Shown here: positions 58,501 to 64,000 of the stretch, one piece after another | How positions within the stretch are numbered: the stretch's first letter is position 1 | Layout: every line of letters begins with the position of its first letter | From: Nereocystis luetkeana | Lineage: Eukaryota > Sar > Phaeophyceae > Laminariales > Laminariaceae | Direction: 5' to 3' | Length of the DNA: 64,000 nt | Assembly: GCA_031213475.1 (NCBI GenBank) | Contig: JARUPZ010000003.1 | Span: forward strand, 8,042,813 to 8,106,812 | The notes under the pieces: model-generated | What the model saw: only the letters and a program-made list of their open reading frames with translations | What the model was told of the DNA's origin: nothing | The model's database searches: none | Position numbers and translations under genes: made by a program

Positions 58501-61214
58501 TATGGTCCCCCGTAATAAGAGGGGGTTGTTCTCGCCCTTTGTGACTGGCGCTGCTGGTGGGCATTCGTAACCGTCATCAAACCGTGTGAGCTGGTGGAAG
58601 GCATGCGGTACGTATAATAGAGCAGGCAATGCGTATCACTTTGTCCCGAAGCAAAAGAACGCTCTACGAGTATATTCCCTCAGGTTTGCCCAGGGTCTCT
58701 TATCAGCAAAAAGCTAAACGTGTCCGTCTGTCCGAATAAACGTGGTGCATGGCTATTATTTCACGTTCGAACGAACGCTATGTAGGGAACATGGAACGTA
58801 ACTACGTAATGTTGCGTTAAAACAAACCCTACTTGAACTCCTGCAAGTTCAAGCAAGAAAGGCCACAATCTCAGCTGACTACAACTCCCGGAGATCAATA
58901 TCGAGAAACAGTCAAAACGGAGCGAGAATATTTGCCCCCAGCAAATCACGCGAACTGATTTTTGTGATGATTGATCCAGCGCTACAGCACAATGGTAGGG
59001 CATGATGTTTTTTTGACAGGAATTCATCAAGCGGGAACGAATTTTTGTCCTGATGGCACTGCAGCGTTGCAGCACAGTCGCAGGGCAAGCCCGGCCTCTG
59101 GCGGGCTCAGATAACGGATCAGCAGCAACAGCGAAGTACACAAGATATGGTACAGCAGCGTTGCAACACAATCGCAGGGCAAGCCTCGGCCTCTAGGGGG
59201 CTCAGAGAATGGAACATCAGCAACAGCGACAAACCACGACGGGCGCAGCCGTCGCAGGGCAAACCCTGCGAACTCATTTTTGGGACTACCCGAAGCAAAT
59301 CCCGCAAATGAGTGTTTGTGACCATGGAAGAGCAGCGTTGGGGCTCAGCGCAGAGCAAGCCTGGCCACTGGCGGGCGTAGATAACGGAACTGCAGCAACA
59401 ACAACAGCAAACCACGACACACAGGATATGGAACGACATAGTTGTAGCCCAGTCGAGGGGCACGCCTGGCCTCTGGCGGGCTCAGAAAGTGGGAGTAACA
59501 GCAACAGCAGCAGATCACGACAGGCACAGCAGTCACTAGCCAATCCCGGCCATTCACGCGAATGGAATTTGGCGGCAATGGAACAGGAGTCTCTTGACGG
59601 ATCGTCTGGCGATAGCAGTACTAGTTTGGGTGAATCATTAATGCAATGACTACGCTTAAAATGCTTGCCCGTTCTTTCTGGACGGGAAAGTAATTGCCAT
59701 CGAAGTCTAGACTTTAATACAGAAGCGGCCCTCATATTTCTGTCCAGAGCGGTACAATAGTACAAATCAGCTGTTTATGGGCGTGGATACGCGACAACAA
59801 TAAATGGTGTAACCCCCCCCCCTCAACACCCGACATGCTCCGTTCCGGCACTGTAGGGATGCGAGGGACTATGGTCATACGACTACAGTCATGCATGATA
59901 TCGAGTACATCTCCCCTATCGAGTACACCCGCCCCCCCCCCGCCCGAATTGATCAATATATTTCCTGCATAAATTCCGTTGATCTCACATAGAAGGTCAT
60001 ACAATACGGCTTAAAACCTACTGTAGCATAGACCTCCACCACCCCGGTCACCATACAAGTATTAAAAGGTAGCGCTTGGGGTGGAGCACGCATCGCTTTT
60101 CGTTGTGGTGTTCTACGATACAAATATTTTTATTCGAACATTCTCTGTATCTCGGGACACACTGTGGTACCTCATACTTATAAATAATACAGATGCTTCC
60201 ATGTACACAAGGCTTCCCTTCGGATTGGGAAGAAGATGGGGGTCATTTCTTGTACCAATACGATCAAGGTTGGTTTGGCTTCGGACGTTTCTGCCAATCG
60301 TTGCGGAGCAGCCCCAAGTAAGCCAACCAAACAAGGTTGTATTTGTGTAAGAAACGAAGGTACTATCTTGGAAGCTATGGTGTGACCGACGAGAGAGCGA
60401 CGTAAGAAGGCCCGGGGGGAAGTCAGCAGCGCCCGCAACAACGACGCTTCGGTTATGGAAAATAATGTCGTACAGGAGTTGTCAGGCGGCCGCGATTTTG
60501 ATGGTAGAGTCGTCGTGATGCAACGGTAATATGACGGTGACGCAAGAAAAAGCCCTCACCAAAATGGTTGAAGACTTGTGCATCTATCTATTATTATCTA
60601 TATCTGTACTTTGTTATTCTGAAGAGACCGTTTACATTAATGGTTACTATAAAGAGTGTTACGCTGAAGCATGCCAGGGCGGGGCCGGTATAATAGCGGA
60701 CCAAAAACAAGTAGTACCAAGAAAAAACCAGGGTCACCACGTACCCACCTGTACGAAGAAAGCGTGCACCCACGTACGAGCCGACCAACGCGTCCACCCA
60801 CCTACACACCCACCCAGGAATCATCGACGATTACATGGAACAGACCCACCCACCCACCCACCCACCCACCCACAAGGCTTTGCCCAATTACAGCTGTACG
60901 ATTAAATACGAAATAAGCAAACCCATACGAATGCTTCACGAGACCAAAACAAAAAAATAGCACTAAATCACCTATACCAAGGGTAATAATTAAAAGAAGA
61001 GAATAATCTATCTGTATATTATCCTGTCGACTCTTGCACGGTGAAGCCTTAGTGACAAACACCATGTACTGTAGGTTATATCGTAACAGGTACGTCATGG
61101 AGATAGAGCACAAGAGCATACGCAAGCTACAGAGCGGAGGTTTCAAAGGAGATTAACTGGGCGTTCGCAGCAAAACCCCCAGCAATAACACTTAGCCCCG
61201 ATAACAGCGGCGGC

Positions 61215-61249
<35 letters not shown>

Positions 61250-63589
61250 CACCAACAGAGCAGAGCAGGACCTGCCCGCTTCCTGTCGAGCTTTGTCGTG
61301 CGTTGTCCCAGTGTCGATTTTTTTCCAACAACGACGCGAATTTGCTTGGTATGTATGGTACGTTTGCTGTCAAAGCTGTCAAGTCACATGTTTGAGTGGT
61401 GACGCAATGAAGGCGAAAACACCGAACACGCTAAAAAAAAAAAAAATCTGGAAAGCAGCGAGCAGAGTTACAGACGCACCAGTATAGCAGCAACGAAGCA
61501 GCAGCCGGCAGAGCAGAGCAGAGCAGGACAGGACCTTTCAGTATTGATTCCCCTTTCTTCGGTCGTCTTGCTTTCCTGAAACACAGCATTTTTATGGCGT
61601 TTTGCTCTGTCCGTACGTCGTGTTTCAAAAAGAAGAACCTGAGTTATGTATGTATTTAGGGCGGATACCTATGGTACGTTTATTTCCTGTCACAGCTGTG
61701 AAGACACACGTGTCCGTGGTGGCGGAATGCAGGCAAACTCGTGATATTCCTGACGAAGTATCACGGGCTAATCGTGCCGCGTACGTCACCTCAGGTTCTG
61801 ACGCTAAAAGCCCGCCTGCTGCAGGCTAGCCGTGCCGTGCATCGTCGCCTGCTGTCAGCTGCTGACGCTAAGAGCCAGCGTGCTTGGGCTTGTCGTACCG
61901 ACCACCTGATACGAACGGAAGAGCTAGCAAGCAACACCGACCCTGAATCCTGAATATTTATACATATATTTATACCTGGTACATAGTATTTTCTGGGCAG
62001 AGCTTTGGTCGAACGGCGCGGATCTCTCATCTCAGATTTCCGGCTTCACCCAACTCAAAAGTAAGGCATGTCCTAGTAAGGTGGCGTACCAGGTGTATTT
62101 TAAGCAGCCTTGTCAATATGCAACTCGCTTTAATCGTGACACCCAATGCCCGCCTCCCCGCCCTGAATCCGCCTCCTTATACGCATTAGGTGACAGCCTC
62201 ACCCGCCTCATGTCGACAACGCTAGCGTCGACCCTTCGCGCCGTGGGCGTCGTGGCGGGATCAGACCAGAGGTGCCACGATGAGTGGTTGGCGTGTAACG
62301 GCGCCCTTAAGATTCACTACCAGCGTAACGACTTCCTGGACACTCGCACGGAACGCCTCTTCCAGAACAACACCCGCGGGTTTGACGAGAAGCACTGCGA
62401 GCGTCCAGACCTGAGCAAGACGCGGTGCACCATTTTCGCTGACGATGAGACGCTGGCGGGGTTTGACACCTTGGTCGTGAACAGCGGGGCGCACCCTAGG
62501 CCCGGGGAGAGGTACGGCCCCGCCATGGAGATCGCGGGCCCAACGATCGCGGCGTCCATGAGACGGCTGCACGGAGACGACGATGCCATTCTGGTTGTCA
62601 GGAATACTGTGCCAGGGCACAGTGATTGTAATGACAGGTGAACGGAGGGGCAGGGATGGAGGTACTGAACGTTTGCAAGCACGTAGCGGAGCTGGGGAGG
62701 GGCTACGGCGCCGGTGCTGGTGCTGGTGGTTCTGACATAGGCGATCAGGGAAGAGGATTTACAGCAGTCTTGAAACAACAGTGCGTGCGAACTTCTTTGT
62801 GCGCGAACGATCCCACCTTCTTTCTGCATCTCGTCGACCTGCCAGCGCAGTCCGCGGGGCCTACCCACAGGCTATAGCAGTAGCATGTTGGTATATCGTC
62901 TTGTTCCACATTCCCAACATTGTCTCCCGAAAGGGAATATAAATTCATGGTGTCGCGGCTTTTGCGTGATGTTTGAAGTGCAAATTATACGAAGGAAGGT
63001 ATCGTCTCTTAAGCACACACAATAGTTTAGTTTTGCCAAGTAGCCCATTTGTAATCCTGCATTATCAGCCCCGTGTGGTGCGTGTTATTTTCGCTATATG
63101 TCCACTTCGGTGGCATGTACATCAGCACGAAGCGGCGCTGTATTGTATTGCGATCGGAAAATGTTCCGTGCCACACGACCTTGCTTGCCAAAGTCTCTGC
63201 TCCATCCCACCCCCTTCCACGTAAGTTTCCCCACAGTCGTCAATCGCACCGCACCGCACCGCAACGTACCACTCCCTCTCCTTAGGATGTTCGAAGGGCC
63301 GGTCGATCTCGACGTGGCTCTCGCCCTCGTCGACTCCGCTCCCCCGAGCTACATGTTCTCGACCTTCCACGACAACAACAGGCTCCTCGAGGAGGCGTTT
63401 TTGAGGGACCCCTCGGACGGTTGGAGGCTGATCGACTCCTACACGCCGACCGTCCTGCGCCCCGACTTGCATATCGGCGGAAACGACTGCCTGCACTACT
63501 GCATACCCGGGCCGACAGACCACTGGGTGAGACTGCTGTACAACTTGCTGCTGGTCGCTACGGGCAGCGATGCGGGAGCCGAGTCTTAG
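55548..63589 (+). CDS. PC-esterase (Pmr5/Cas1p, TBL-like) type II membrane protein
   Basis: Five exons: 55548-55890, 56749-56998, 57720-57865, 62190-62637 and 63286-63589 (TAG). Phases 1, 2, 1 and 2 all match, giving 496 residues. A basic cytosolic tail (KKKRPRRGAR) precedes one membrane helix (residues ~45-66), giving a Golgi-type type II topology. The luminal domain has the family landmarks: a W/C-rich lead (YAWEAEKCFLDTV), GLLFVGDSLTRLM with nucleophile Ser249, VVNSGAHPRP, RNTVPGHSDCN, and DCLHYCIPGP supplying Asp463 and His466. This order is that of plant TBL polysaccharide O-acetyltransferases and fungal Cas1p. The probable role is acyl transfer to cell-wall or matrix polysaccharide; the substrate is unknown. 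The GDS motif is split by intron 3, a 4.3-kb intron carrying a MITE and a minisatellite. ATG 55548 was chosen because the frame upstream lacks an ATG. Confidence 0.85.
56209..56447. mobile_element. Second copy of the CGGAGAG MITE
   Basis: ~239 bp in intron 1 of the PC-esterase gene, bounded by CCGGAGAGTTGTTTCCCC and GGGGAAACCAGAACTCTCCG. The internal segment around 56300-56350 is the inverse of that in the 45.0-kb copy. Confidence 0.7.
58409..58517. mobile_element. GGGGGACC-type MITE in intron 3 of the PC-esterase gene
   Basis: A 109-bp palindrome with near-perfect inverted ends (TATTACGGGGGACCATAGTT). It is the most intact copy in the window. Confidence 0.82.
59040..59520. repeat. Intronic tandem array, ~80-130 bp units
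   Basis: About four diverged units sharing CAGCGTTG, CAGGGCAAGCC, GGCCTCTGGCGGGCTCAGA and CAGCAACAGC. The array creates an open plus frame (59209-59649) that is low-complexity Ser/Gln/Asn-rich and probably not a gene. Confidence 0.78.
59826..59942 (+). mobile_element. Short copy of the ATGCATGA-type repeat
   Basis: Contains ACATGCTCCGTTCCGGCA, TATGGTCATACGACTACAGT, CATGCATGATATCGAGTACA and a C tract. Poly-C also precedes it. Lies in intron 3 of the PC-esterase gene. Confidence 0.6.
60770..60880. repeat. (CCCA)n simple repeat
   Basis: Two runs of ACCC/CACC steps, the second about nine units long, in intron 3 of the PC-esterase gene. Confidence 0.85.
61208..61247. repeat. (CGG)(CAG)n microsatellite
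   Basis: Three CGG steps followed by about ten CAG units, in intron 3 of the PC-esterase gene. Confidence 0.92.
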
Positions 63590-64000
63590 GACGGCCCCCG
63601 GCAGTGCGGTAGTGCAGGGAAAATAGGGGAGGAGGCCCACAGCAAGGAGAACAAGGAGCTTGTGCGGGGCTACAGGGGAGGTAGGAACTAGACGTTTTGG
63701 AATAGGAGCCATTGCAGCTCCTTGCCAAAGCCGACGATGTCGCTTGGCTGGGGGGGGGAGGGGAGGCGGGGGGAAGTGGGGGGGGGCTTGGTTAAGATCG
63801 CTACTGACACATTTTATGAGCCGCCTCGTTTGTTGGTTTGTATTTGTGTATTTTCGGCGAGGCAGGCATGCCGTTGTATTTCATCGCTGTAGGACGACTA
63901 GTATTTTCGTGACTTGGGGGTGTTGTTGCGTTCGCTGGTGTTGACAGTGCAGACTGATGTTGGTGCCGGTGGTGCTGACACTGGCACTGGCGCGGTTGGT
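63590..64000. other. 3' flank of the PC-esterase gene
   Basis: No exon or element is recognised. A G-rich tract spans 63750-63790. The downstream open frame is driven by base composition. Confidence 0.5.

Noticed and set aside
59209-59649. 146-codon plus frame in the PC-esterase intron
   Set aside because: It is made by a tandem array and is low complexity, with no splice partner; recorded as a repeat.

Overview
The window looks like nuclear DNA of a photosynthetic stramenopile, most likely a brown alga with an Ectocarpus-like genome. This is inferred from the sequence alone. Base composition is balanced. Coding sequence is cut into many short exons (about 75-600 nt) by introns of about 0.5-4 kb with GT/AG borders and CAG/TAG acceptors. 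There are many CAG/GCA runs, tRNA-derived SINEs and MITEs. One protein start resembles a heterokont plastid-targeting peptide, and another gene is a PC-esterase of the cell-wall acetylation type. I see no operons, ribosome binding sites, rRNA, CRISPR array or prokaryotic features. All gene models were spliced by eye; the main test was whether intron phases agree between neighbouring exons.

Layout. (1) 1-10281, plus: the 3' part of an unrecognised seven-exon gene whose phases all agree. (2) 26687-12203, minus: a 14-exon gene for a ~750-residue protein, unrecognised apart from a strongly charged coiled-coil C-terminal half; one junction near the 3' end is unresolved. (3) 27269-32121, plus: a four-exon gamma-glutamylcyclotransferase-like gene (YFAFGANM motif) with a possible bipartite plastid-targeting start and a C-terminal membrane segment. 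It is divergent from gene 2, and the 581 bp between the two start codons probably hold both promoters. (4) 34940-35615, minus: two exons of an ankyrin-repeat gene. (5) 36635-36889, plus: a convincing terminal exon whose upstream exons I could not join. (6) 38312-39797, minus: two phase-matched exons of a low-complexity protein with a decapeptide repeat. (7) 55548-63589, plus: a complete five-exon gene for a 496-residue type II membrane protein with a PC-esterase (Pmr5/Cas1p, TBL-like) domain.

The 16 kb from 39.9 to 55.5 kb is almost gene-free and packed with repeats. It holds TTAA-flanked palindromic MITEs (piggyBac-like), a GGGGGACC-ended MITE family, a CGGAGAG-ended MITE family, tRNA-headed SINEs, inverted repeat pairs, simple repeats and a degenerate telomere-like tract. 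Members of these families also sit inside introns of the genes on either side, and many long poly-C/poly-G tracts coincide with SINE-like copies.

The genes do not form an evident pathway. The closest functional link is that genes 3 and 7 both encode predicted membrane-anchored or targeted enzymes: one for glutathione/gamma-glutamyl metabolism, the other for polysaccharide O-acylation in the Golgi. No defence, toxin or viral system could be supported. The most open questions are the unknown genes 1 and 2, the orphan exon at 36.6 kb, and a stop-poor stretch at 34.2-34.96 kb.
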